Shown piece after piece: positions 53,661 through 62,818 of a stretch of 64,000 nt of DNA. The notes beneath the pieces were generated by a model. The model searched no databases and had not been told where the DNA came from. It saw only the letters and a program-made list of their open reading frames with translations. The position numbers and the translations under genes were made by a program. Each line of letters starts with the position of its first letter. Position 1 is the stretch's first letter. Source of the DNA: Peptostreptococcaceae bacterium (lineage in GTDB: Bacteria; Bacillota; Clostridia; Peptostreptococcales; Acidaminobacteraceae); the NCBI GenBank assembly GCA_027064135.1, contig JAMOQG010000019.1:96571-160570 (forward strand), written 5' to 3'.

Positions 53661-54959
53661 ATGGCAAATATCATGTTGATGCCAAAACTTGGTCTTACAA
53701 TGGTAGAAGGAAAAATTGGTAAATGGTTAAAGCAAGAAGGAGATTTAGTATTACTAGAAGAACCATTATTACAAGTTGAAACGGATAAAATAGTAAGTGA
53801 TGTGAATGCTACTTTTGAGGGAACCTTATTAAAAATTATTTCAGAAAGAGGTGATAAAACTAAGGTTAAGGAACCTATCTGCATTATCGGAGAAGCTGGT
53901 GAAGATATTTCTGAACTTTTAGTTGATAATAGTGGAATAGCAGAAAGTAATTTGGAAGTAACGAAAGTAAAAAAAATAGAAAAAAAAGAAAAAAAAGAAA
54001 AAAATATAAAGGTTGAAGGTGATATTTTAGCTTCTCCTTTAGCTAAAAAACTTGCAAAAGATAAGGGTTATGATTTAAGTAAAATTAATGGAACAGGACC
54101 AAATGGAAGAATAGTTGAAAAAGATATACTGATGTATAAAGGCAATGTTAAGGCAACGCCAACTGCAAGAGTGCTTGCAAATAATTTAGGTGTTGACATT
54201 AACAACATTAATAAGTCAAGTAGAATTGTGAAACAGGATGTATTTAATGAATATGATAAAAATTCGAAATTAAATGGGTTTGATTTAATCGAAGAAGTAG
54301 TCGAGATGTCTCAAATGCGTAAAATTATATCTGAGAGAATGTTTGATAGTTGGCAAACGTCTCCAGCAGTTACTTATGAATTAAAAGTTGATACAACTAT
54401 GTTGAAAAAATTTAAAAATCAAATTTCTCTAAAGCATAAAGTGACATATACAGATTTGATTGTTAAAATTGTTTCTAATGCACTAATTGAATTTCCTATA
54501 TTAAATTGTAGTATTGATGGTGATAGTATTATAATGAGAAATTTTACAAATATAGGAGTGGCTGTTGCACTTGATGAAGGGTTAATTGTACCGGTTGTTA
54601 AATATGCTAATCTTATGGGTTTGGGTGAATTATCAAATAAAATTAAATCTTTAGTAATTAAATCTAAAAATAATGAGTTAGAAATGGACGAATTACAGGG
54701 TAGTACATTTACAGTTACTAATTTAGGAATGTATGAAATGAATTCTTTTTCTCCGATAATAAATCAACCGGAAGTAGCTATTTTGGGGATAACTGCAATA
54801 AAAGATGAAGTTGTTGTAAAAGATGGACAAATGGTTATTTTACCAATGATGAATTTATGTTTAACTGCAGACCATAGAGTTGTTGATGGTGCTATTGCGG
54901 CAGAATTTATGTCAAGATTAAAAGAAATAATTGAAAATCCTGCACAATTATTGTTGTAG
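53661..54959 (+). CDS. dihydrolipoamide acyltransferase E2
   Basis: Lipoyl domain VETDKIVSDV, two E3-binding-like segments, catalytic C-terminal DHRVVDGAIAAEF; start ATG 53661 after AAGGAG. Confidence 0.93.
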   Translation: MANIMLMPKLGLTMVEGKIGKWLKQEGDLVLLEEPLLQVETDKIVSDVNATFEGTLLKIISERGDKTKVKEPICIIGEAGEDISELLVDNSGIAESNLEVTKVKKIEKKEKKEKNIKVEGDILASPLAKKLAKDKGYDLSKINGTGPNGRIVEKDILMYKGNVKATPTARVLANNLGVDINNINKSSRIVKQDVFNEYDKNSKLNGFDLIEEVVEMSQMRKIISERMFDSWQTSPAVTYELKVDTTMLKKFKNQISLKHKVTYTDLIVKIVSNALIEFPILNCSIDGDSIIMRNFTNIGVAVALDEGLIVPVVKYANLMGLGELSNKIKSLVIKSKNNELEMDELQGSTFTVTNLGMYEMNSFSPIINQPEVAILGITAIKDEVVVKDGQMVILPMMNLCLTADHRVVDGAIAAEFMSRLKEIIENPAQLLL

Positions 54960-54974
54960 GAAATGGAGGTTGCT

Positions 54975-56354
54975 ATGCGAATTGTAGTATTAGGTGGAGG
55001 ACCTGGGGGATATGTTGCTGCTATACGAGCAGCTCAACTTGGTGCTGAAGTAACAATCATAGAAAAAAATAAAATTGGTGGTACATGTCTTAATATTGGA
55101 TGTGTTCCGACTAAAGTTTTACTACACACTGCTGAGATGATTGAAAATTTGAATTGTGCAGAAGATATTGGTATAAAATTTGATAAGTTTACTTTTGATT
55201 GGGATAGAGTTATGAATAGAAAAATTGAAGTTGTAAATCAATTAGTAGATGGAGTTAAGGGTTTGCTTATTTCAAATAATATTGAGATTATTATTGGCTT
55301 GGGAGAATTTAATACGGATAAATCTATAATCATAACTAATGGTGAAGAATGCGGAAAAATTATTGAATTTGATGCTTGTATAATAGCTGTTGGTAGCGAA
55401 TCATCAATAATTCCTATAAAAGGAATAAATTTAGAGGGCGTTGTAACAAGTGAAGAAGCATTATCGTTTAAAGAAATCCCTGGTAAAATGTTAATTATAG
55501 GCGGTGGTGTTATCGGATCTGAATTTGCTGAAATATATTCTGCATTTGGTTCGAAAGTTACAATAGTGGAAATGGCAGATTCAATACTTCCTATGATAGA
55601 TAAAGAGATCGTTTCGATTACTAGAGAAAAATTACTTAGTAAAAATATACAGATTATGGAAAGTGCAAGAGTCTTAGAAATTTATAAGAAAGATTCATTG
55701 ATTGTAAAAGTTGAATTTGAGGACGAAATTATAGAGGTTGATGCAGATAAAGTATTAGTAGCCGCTGGTAGAAAAGCTAATACAGATTCAATAAAATTTG
55801 AGAAAATCGGTATAAAGTCAAATCGTGGAATGATTAACGTTGATACAAATATGAGAACAAATTTGAAAAACATATATGCGGTAGGAGATTGTAACGGTGG
55901 GATAATGTTGGCTCATGTAGCTTCTGCTGAAGGAATAGTTGCTGTTGAAAATATAATGAATATAAAATCTGAAATTGATTTTAAAACAATTCCATCTACT
56001 ATATATACAAAACCAGAAATTGCTTCTGTAGGGATGGATGAGGCGGAAGCAATAAAAAAAGGATTAAAGGTCAACGTTGGAAGATTTCCTCTTATGGCAA
56101 ATGGAAAATCATTGATAATGGGCGAAGAGGGACTTGTTAAAATAGTTGCGGAACGCGAGACTGAAGAAATCTTAGGAGTGCAAATTATAGGACCTCGTGC
56201 AACTGATATTATTGCAGAAGGGGCACTTGCTATACGACTTGAAGCAACTGTAAATGAATTAATTACTACAATACATGCTCATCCTACTGTTTCTGAGAGC
56301 GTTATGGAAGCGGCAACTAATGTATTTGGACATGCGATACATTTACCGAGATAA
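54975..56354 (+). CDS. lpdA: dihydrolipoyl dehydrogenase E3
   Basis: VLGGGPGGYVAAIRAAQLGAEVTIIEKNKIGGTCLNIGCVPTK, GGGVIGSEFAEIY, HAHPTVSESVMEA. Confidence 0.95.
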   Translation: MRIVVLGGGPGGYVAAIRAAQLGAEVTIIEKNKIGGTCLNIGCVPTKVLLHTAEMIENLNCAEDIGIKFDKFTFDWDRVMNRKIEVVNQLVDGVKGLLISNNIEIIIGLGEFNTDKSIIITNGEECGKIIEFDACIIAVGSESSIIPIKGINLEGVVTSEEALSFKEIPGKMLIIGGGVIGSEFAEIYSAFGSKVTIVEMADSILPMIDKEIVSITREKLLSKNIQIMESARVLEIYKKDSLIVKVEFEDEIIEVDADKVLVAAGRKANTDSIKFEKIGIKSNRGMINVDTNMRTNLKNIYAVGDCNGGIMLAHVASAEGIVAVENIMNIKSEIDFKTIPSTIYTKPEIASVGMDEAEAIKKGLKVNVGRFPLMANGKSLIMGEEGLVKIVAERETEEILGVQIIGPRATDIIAEGALAIRLEATVNELITTIHAHPTVSESVMEAATNVFGHAIHLPR

Positions 56355-56425
56355 TGTATAATTATTAAAAAAATGAATCCCTAATATTGGGATTTTATTT
56401 TTTTAGTTTACGAGGAGAATATTAT

Positions 56426-57366
56426 ATGAAATTTATTAGAAATAATTCATTGAATCCATATTTCAATATTGCTTTAGAAGAATATTGCTTAGAAAATAAA
56501 GCGAATGATGAAAATTTCTTTATAATATGGAGAAACAAACCTTCAATAATTGTAGGTAGGCATCAAAACATTTTTCAAGAAATAGATTATGAATATATAA
56601 AAAAAAAAATATATTAATTGTAAGAAGAATTTCTGGTGGTGGAACTGTTTATCATGATTTAGGGAATGTAAATTATACATTTATATTTAATAGAAATGAC
56701 AACAACATTAATTATGAAATTCATAATTGTAAAATAATGGAGGCTTTATCTACTTTAAACATTAAAACTACTATGTCGAAAAGACATGATATACTGCTAA
56801 ATAATAAAAAGATTTCTGGAAATGCCCAGCGAATACATAAAAATCATGTATTACACCATGGGACAATTTTATTTGATACCGATTTAGAAAAATTAGAAAA
56901 ATCACTTGATGTAAAAGATAAAGTTATTTATTCAAAGGCAACAAAATCCGTAAGAAGTCAGGTAACAAATATTAAAAAAAATATGCGCGAAGAGATGGAT
57001 ACAGAAGAATTTCAAGAAAGACTTATTAAAATTTTATCAAATGATTATCGAGATGATGAAATATTATTGACTAATGAAGATTTTGTTAGAATAAATAGAA
57101 AAACGGAAGAGAAATTTAGAAAATGGGAATGGAATTACGGAGAATCTCCAAAATTTACTGTTAATAATCACATTGAAAATACTAGTGGGATATGGGATGT
57201 AGAAATAATTGTTAAAGATGGATTAATATTGGAATGCAATGTAATAAAAAATGGAAAAGAAATGTTATATAATTTAATTGGATTACGATATGAAATAGAT
57301 ATTTTAGATGTAACTATTTATGAATTGACAAAAAAAGATATTTATTGCTTGTTTTTCAAAAAATGA
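56426..57366 (+). pseudogene. lplA: lipoate--protein ligase, split by a frameshift at an A11 tract
   Basis: ORF1 MKFIRNNSLNPYFNIALEEYCLE...IIVGRHQNIFQEIDYEYIKKK; continuation NILIVRRISGGGTVYHDLGNVNYTF in another frame, through KKISGNAQR and HHGTILFDTDLEKLEKSL. Confidence 0.85.
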
Positions 57367-57405
57367 GTTTATCATCATGCATTAAGGCATGGATGATTAA
57401 ACTCA
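57364..57405. other. long imperfect hairpin at the lplA stop codon
   Basis: TGAGTTTATCATCATGC-attaag-GCATGGATGATTAAACTCA. Confidence 0.6.
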
Positions 57406-57421
57406 CTTATGCTATAATTTT

Positions 57422-57450
57422 CGGAAGCTTGTACGCTTCCGTTTATTTTT
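57422..57450. terminator. terminator between convergent lplA and acpP
   Basis: CGGAAGC-ttgtac-GCTTCCG followed by TTTATTTTTTT. Confidence 0.8.
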
Positions 57451-57690
57451 TTATAATACTTCATCAAGATAATCTAAAATATCTTCAAAAGTTTCAATTT
57501 TTTCAGCTATTTCATCAGGTATTTCAATATTAAATGCATCTTCAATTTCCATGATTATTTCAACTGCATCTAGCGAATCTGCATTCAAATCAGTTGCTAA
57601 ATTTGATTTAAGATTGATTTCCTGATCCGTATCTCTTCCAATCTGTAAATTAATAATTTCTTTAACGATTTCTTGTGTTGTTTTTTCCAT
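57451..57690 (-). CDS. acpP: acyl carrier protein
   Basis: DLNADSLDAVEIIMEIEDAFNIEIPDE with phosphopantetheine DSL motif. Confidence 0.95.
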   Translation of the reverse strand: MEKTTQEIVKEIINLQIGRDTDQEINLKSNLATDLNADSLDAVEIIMEIEDAFNIEIPDEIAEKIETFEDILDYLDEVL

Positions 57691-57704
57691 TTTTTCTCCT
57701 TTTT

Positions 57705-59615
57705 TTATATGTTTTCTAGAAATACATCTAAATCACTTAATTCTTCGTAAAGTTGATTTATGTTTTTTTCTAATTCTGAGTTTTCGCTGTTAATGCGTTT
57801 AACTTCTATCCCATTTGAATAGACTTCTTCTTTACAAAGTAATTGTTCGTTAGAACTTAAATTTTGTTCTAAATTTTCAATTTCTTCAAGAATTTGTTCC
57901 ATTCTTTTTTTCATTATTTTCACTTTTTTCTTTTCTTCTTTTTTTAATTGCATTTCTTTTTTTTGCTCAGTTTTTGTTTTTGTAGGTGCGATATCTTTTT
58001 TAAAAAGTTCTTTATTTATTTTTTTCTTTTCGATATAGTAATCATAATTTCCTAAATAAGTTTTAATATTGTTTTTACTGAAATCAAAAGTTTTATTAGT
58101 CACTTTATTTAGGAAGTATCTATCATGAGATATGATTAATAAAGTTCCGTCATAATTGTTAAGTGCTTGTTCTAATACTTCTTTTGACTTAATATCAAGA
58201 TGGTTTGTAGGCTCATCGAGTAAAATGAAATTTGAATTTGTTAAAATTAGCTTTAGTAATGATAAACGACCTTTCTCTCCACCGCTTAGCGAATCAATTT
58301 GCTTAAAAACATCATCTTCTTTAAAAAGAAACGCTCCAAGTTTACTTCTGATTTCCGTATTAGTAGCCTTAGGAATAACTTCAAGTATTTCATTAAATAC
58401 AGTATTTAATGGATTAAGTTTTTGTTGTTCTTGATCAAAATATCCAGTAAAAACATTGTGCCCGTGTTTAACTTCACCACTACTTTGTGAAATCTCATTT
58501 AAAATGATTTTGAAAAGCGTAGTTTTACCGATTCCGTTTGGACCAATTAAACCAATTTTTTCGCCTTTAAATATTTCGAAATTTAAATTTTCAAATAATA
58601 GCTTGTTAAACGACTTCGATAAATTTTCAACTTTTAAAACTTCTTCACCGCTTTTTATCGTTGGTGAAAATCGCATTTTCATGGATTCACTAAAAACAGA
58701 TGGTTTGTCGAGAACTTTAACTTTAGCTAGCATTTTTTCTCTGCTTTGAGCCCTTTTTACAAGTTTTTCGGTTCCGTGACCTTTAAAACGTCTTATTATT
58801 TCTTCTTGCTTTTTAATATCCTTTTGTTGTTTTTCAAAAGCTCGTGTTTGAACATCAAGTATACTTTTTTTATAAAGTTGAAAATCAGAATAAGTTCCGT
58901 CATGTTCAATTAATTTTTGATTTTCAATTTCAAATATTTTTGTTGAAATTTTATCCAAGAAATATCTATCATGAGTAATTGTAATAACTGTATTTGGATA
59001 ATCAATTAAATAATTTTCTAACCAAGTAGTAGTAGCTAAATCTAAGTGATTGGTGGGTTCGTCTAGTAGCAGTATATCTGGTTCGCTTAATAATAATAAT
59101 GCAAGTTGAAGTCTTGATTTTTGACCACCACTTAAAATATTGATTGAATTACTGTATTCTTCTTGAGTGAATCCTAGTCCATTTAATACACCTCTAATTT
59201 TACTTTTATAAGTATATCCACCTTTTCTTTCAAAAAGATCAAGATAATCTGAATATTCATTTAGAAGATCAATATCATTTGAGTTTGCTGAAATTTTCTC
59301 TTCATATATATGCAGTTGATCTTCGAGTTCGATTAGTTCATTAAACGTAGGAAGACATGCTTCATAAATAGTTTGATTATTGTTATAATTATTTTTTTGT
59401 TTTAAATAGCCAAGTTTTTTATCTTTTGATAAAAAAACGTTACCATCATCATACGGAATTTCACCAGTTATGATCTTGAAAAGGGTAGTTTTTCCACAAC
59501 CGTTATCACCAATTAATCCAACTCTTTCTTTTTCATTCAAGCTAAAACTTATTTTATTTAGTATTAAATCTACACCGTAATATTTTGTAATATTTGAGCA
59601 TGAGATTGATATCAT
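57705..59615 (-). CDS. ABC-F family ATPase
   Basis: Two ABC domains GDNGCGKTTL and GPNGIGKTTL, LSGGQKSRLQLALLLL, LDEPTNHLD in both halves. Confidence 0.95.
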   Translation of the reverse strand: MISISCSNITKYYGVDLILNKISFSLNEKERVGLIGDNGCGKTTLFKIITGEIPYDDGNVFLSKDKKLGYLKQKNNYNNNQTIYEACLPTFNELIELEDQLHIYEEKISANSNDIDLLNEYSDYLDLFERKGGYTYKSKIRGVLNGLGFTQEEYSNSINILSGGQKSRLQLALLLLSEPDILLLDEPTNHLDLATTTWLENYLIDYPNTVITITHDRYFLDKISTKIFEIENQKLIEHDGTYSDFQLYKKSILDVQTRAFEKQQKDIKKQEEIIRRFKGHGTEKLVKRAQSREKMLAKVKVLDKPSVFSESMKMRFSPTIKSGEEVLKVENLSKSFNKLLFENLNFEIFKGEKIGLIGPNGIGKTTLFKIILNEISQSSGEVKHGHNVFTGYFDQEQQKLNPLNTVFNEILEVIPKATNTEIRSKLGAFLFKEDDVFKQIDSLSGGEKGRLSLLKLILTNSNFILLDEPTNHLDIKSKEVLEQALNNYDGTLLIISHDRYFLNKVTNKTFDFSKNNIKTYLGNYDYYIEKKKINKELFKKDIAPTKTKTEQKKEMQLKKEEKKKVKIMKKRMEQILEEIENLEQNLSSNEQLLCKEEVYSNGIEVKRINSENSELEKNINQLYEELSDLDVFLENI

Positions 59616-59806
59616 ATTTTCTCCTATCTATATCATCATCATACAGTTTATTAATATATTATTGTCTTGTCAATAATATAATTATAAAATTTCATAATAT
59701 TTCATAATAAAAAAATATATGCTAAGTTAACGGATTATTCTTGGATCTTCTTTGGTCAGTTTGATTGACAGTTGTGATTTTCTATGTTAAGTTATTAAAA
59801 AAGAAT

Positions 59807-59893
59807 AATAATCCCTTTCTTGTCCGAGAGACACTATGAGATTAACAGTTTACAACCTCTTTGGGATTATTGCGTTTAAAAGAGGTTTTTTGT
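59807..59893 (+). promoter_or_regulatory. PyrR-like transcription attenuator of the pyr operon
   Basis: AATAATCCC (59807-59815) can pair with GGGATTATT (59863-59871); GTCCGAGAGAC resembles PyrR-binding loop; terminator AACCTCTTT...AAAGAGGTTTTTT at 59854-59893; followed by pyrC. Confidence 0.55.
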
Positions 59894-59904
59894 TTGGAGG
59901 GAAA

Positions 59905-61158
59905 ATGAATATACTTATTAAAAATGGTTATGTAATTGATCCAAAAAATAATTTAGAAGGATATTATGATATTTTTATTGAGGAAGGATTTATTTCTAAA
60001 GTAAATCAAAATATTGATATCCAAAATTGTGAAATAATTGATGCAAAAGGGAAGATGGTGTGTCCGGGATTTGTTGATGCTCATGTGCATTTAAGAATTC
60101 CGGGTTTTGATTTCAAAGAGGATTTAATATCTGGAACAAAAGCAGCACTTAGAGGTGGAGTTACTTCTGTTGCAGCAATGCCTAATACAAAACCGGTTAT
60201 TGATACTGTAAATAAATTGAATGATGTAAAAAGAAAAATTGAAGAAGAAGCACTTATTGAAGTGTTTCCGATAGTTAGTGTCACAAAAGATCAAAAGGGG
60301 AAAGAATTAGTTGATTTTAAAAAGTTTGAAACTGAAACTGTTGCTTTTTCAGATGATGGAATGCCTATTATGGATAAAGTTGTTTTAGAAAAAGCATTTG
60401 AAAATTTACCTAATTCAGCGTTAATCATATCTCATTGTGAAGATTTCAGTGTATCAAAATTATATACTGATGGACCATGGCCGTGTATTGGTGAATCTAA
60501 AATGGTAAAACGAAATGTTGAAGTTGCAAAAAAATATAATAAAAGGATTCATATTGCTCATATTAGTTGTAAGGATTCTCTTGATCACATTGTTGAAGCT
60601 AAAAATAATGGAACAAAAGTAACTTGTGAAGTTACGCCTCATCATTTTTCGCTTTCAAAAGAAGAAGTAAATATAAAAAGCACATATGCTAAAGTAAATC
60701 CACCAATTAGATCAAAAGAGAATTTAAATGTTATCATTGAAGGTATTAAAAATAATCAAATAGATATTATTGCAACTGATCATGCTCCGCACGAAAAAGC
60801 AAGTAAGGAAGTTGAATATCAAAAAGCATCAAATGGAATAAGTGGAGTTGAAACGAGTTTTTCTTTAGCTTATACTAATCTTGTAAAAAAAGAAGAAATT
60901 GAACTTTCAAAAATAATTGCTATGATGACTTTTAAACCAGCCGAGATATTAAAGATTAAAAGAGGAAGTATAGGCGTAGGAGATATAGCAGATGTTGTAA
61001 TTATAGATTTGAATAAAAAATGGAAAATTGAAGCTGATAAATTTGCGTCAAAAGGTAAAAATACACCTTTTGATGGCTATGAAGTTTATGGTGAAGTTGA
61101 AATTACTATAAAAAATGGAATTATTAAATTTAAAAGGGGTGGAAAATATGAATATTAA
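59905..61158 (+). CDS. pyrC: dihydroorotase
   Basis: CPGFVDAHVHLRIPGFDFKEDL, GGVTSVAAMPNTKPVID, TDHAPHE; start ATG 59905. Confidence 0.95.
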   Translation: MNILIKNGYVIDPKNNLEGYYDIFIEEGFISKVNQNIDIQNCEIIDAKGKMVCPGFVDAHVHLRIPGFDFKEDLISGTKAALRGGVTSVAAMPNTKPVIDTVNKLNDVKRKIEEEALIEVFPIVSVTKDQKGKELVDFKKFETETVAFSDDGMPIMDKVVLEKAFENLPNSALIISHCEDFSVSKLYTDGPWPCIGESKMVKRNVEVAKKYNKRIHIAHISCKDSLDHIVEAKNNGTKVTCEVTPHHFSLSKEEVNIKSTYAKVNPPIRSKENLNVIIEGIKNNQIDIIATDHAPHEKASKEVEYQKASNGISGVETSFSLAYTNLVKKEEIELSKIIAMMTFKPAEILKIKRGSIGVGDIADVVIIDLNKKWKIEADKFASKGKNTPFDGYEVYGEVEITIKNGIIKFKRGGKYEY

Positions 61159-62047
61159 TCAATTGCAAAAGAAAATTATTGATAAGAAATCGCCTGTTGT
61201 AGTTGGATTAGATCCGAGGCTTGAAAAAATACCTGATGAATATAAAAAAGATGGTAAAATTTCTAAGGCTTTATTTGATTTTAATAAAGATGTTATTGAT
61301 GGGATTTATGAAATTGCACCTGCTGTAAAATTACAAATTGCTTTTTATGAAAAATATGGAATTGAAGGTTTAAAAGCGTACTCAGATACAAAAAAATATG
61401 CAAAAGAAAAAGGACTATTTGTAATAGGTGATATTAAGCGTGGAGATATTGGATCAACTTCACAAGCGTATTCAAATGGTCATCTGGGAAATGTTGTTTA
61501 TAATGGAATAAAAGTTGATGATTTTGAAGTTGATAATGTAACTGTTAATCCATATTTAGGTGAAGATTGTATAAATGAATTTATAGAAGATATTGATAAA
61601 TATGATAAAAGCATTTTTGTTTTAGTTAAAACATCAAATAAATCATCAAAACAGATTCAAGATATTAAGAAAGATGATGTTACAATATATGAAAGAGTTG
61701 CTGGAATAGTAAATGTAATGAACTCAAAATATGATGAAAACTACGGACCTGTTGGTGCTGTAGTCGGTGCAACATATCCGAGTGAAATGATTTCGTTAAG
61801 AAAACAAATGAAAAATGCGTATTTTCTTGTGCCAGGTTACGGAGCGCAAGGTGGAGGAGCAAAAGATGTAGTTAATGCATTTAATGAAGACGGGCTTGGT
61901 GCAATAGTAAATTCTTCTAGAGGGATAATATTTAACTATGAAAAAATAGGTTCCACTGTAAAAGAAGGTGCAAAACAAGCTGTACTTGAAATGAATAAAA
62001 AAATTAATGCTGAACTTGAAAAAGCGAATAAAATATATTGGAAGTAG
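61148..62047 (+). CDS. pyrF: orotidine 5'-phosphate decarboxylase
   Basis: VVVGLDPRLEKIPDE, VIGDIKRGDIGSTSQAYS, VGATYPSE, VPGYGAQGG; start ATG 61148. Confidence 0.95.
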   Translation: MNINQLQKKIIDKKSPVVVGLDPRLEKIPDEYKKDGKISKALFDFNKDVIDGIYEIAPAVKLQIAFYEKYGIEGLKAYSDTKKYAKEKGLFVIGDIKRGDIGSTSQAYSNGHLGNVVYNGIKVDDFEVDNVTVNPYLGEDCINEFIEDIDKYDKSIFVLVKTSNKSSKQIQDIKKDDVTIYERVAGIVNVMNSKYDENYGPVGAVVGATYPSEMISLRKQMKNAYFLVPGYGAQGGGAKDVVNAFNEDGLGAIVNSSRGIIFNYEKIGSTVKEGAKQAVLEMNKKINAELEKANKIYWK

Positions 62048-62053
62048 GATTAT

Positions 62054-62818
62054 ATGAAATTTTATGGAAAAGTAAAAGTAAAAAAAGTAGAATTTATGAC
62101 TGAAGACGTGTTTAAAATGATTGTTGCTAGACCTGATAAAATAGATATTAAGCCGGGACAATTTTTCATGATTAAAAATGTGGAATTGTATCCGCTTTTG
62201 AATCGCCCGATAAGTGTGAGTTCATATAATGAAAAAGAAATTGAATTTGGAATTAAAATAGTGGGAACTGGAACTGAAAATTTTAGCAGATTAAGAGTGG
62301 ATGATGAAATAATTTTAACAGGGGCATTAGGAAATGGCTTTGATTTAAAGAAAGAATATAAAAAAGTGCTTTTAATTGGTGGAGGAATTGGTGTTGAACC
62401 ATTAAAAGGTGCGGCAATGGAACTAAATAAAATGGGTGTTTTTACAAAAATGTTTCTTGGTTTTAATAATGAGTGTTTTGATATAAATGTATTTAATGAA
62501 GTCTCAACCGAAGTTATAACATTTAGCGAAGTTGAAAATAAAGCTGATTATATGGGATATCCAACTGATATTTTAAAAGGTGAATTAGCAAAAGTTGATT
62601 ATGATGTAGTTTTCACATGTGGGCCTAAAATTTTAATGAAGAAAGTTAATGAAATTTCAAAAGCAAATAATGTAGAAACACAATTGTTGTTAGAAGAAAG
62701 AATGGCATGTGGCATTGGAGCTTGTTTAGGTTGTACTTGTGAGACGGTAAATGGATATAAAAAAGTATGTCAAGATGGTCCTATGTTTTACGGTAATGAG
62801 GTGAATTTGAATGAATAA
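62054..62818 (+). CDS. pyrK: dihydroorotate dehydrogenase electron transfer subunit
   Basis: LLNRPISVSSY, ILTGALGNGF, ERMACGIGACLGCTCE. Confidence 0.94.
   Translation: MKFYGKVKVKKVEFMTEDVFKMIVARPDKIDIKPGQFFMIKNVELYPLLNRPISVSSYNEKEIEFGIKIVGTGTENFSRLRVDDEIILTGALGNGFDLKKEYKKVLLIGGGIGVEPLKGAAMELNKMGVFTKMFLGFNNECFDINVFNEVSTEVITFSEVENKADYMGYPTDILKGELAKVDYDVVFTCGPKILMKKVNEISKANNVETQLLLEERMACGIGACLGCTCETVNGYKKVCQDGPMFYGNEVNLNE

Noticed and set aside
53965-54006. A-rich tracts in the E2 linker as phase-variation sites
   Set aside because: Frame is intact and the tracts are interrupted by G/T; they encode a Lys/Glu-rich linker.
57345-57533. 62-aa plus-strand ORF between lplA and acpP
   Set aside because: Spans hairpin, terminator and antisense acpP sequence; no coding signature.
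58156-58749. Plus-strand ORFs of 92 and 97 aa opposite the ABC-F gene
   Set aside because: Antisense to Walker and signature motifs of the ABC-F protein.
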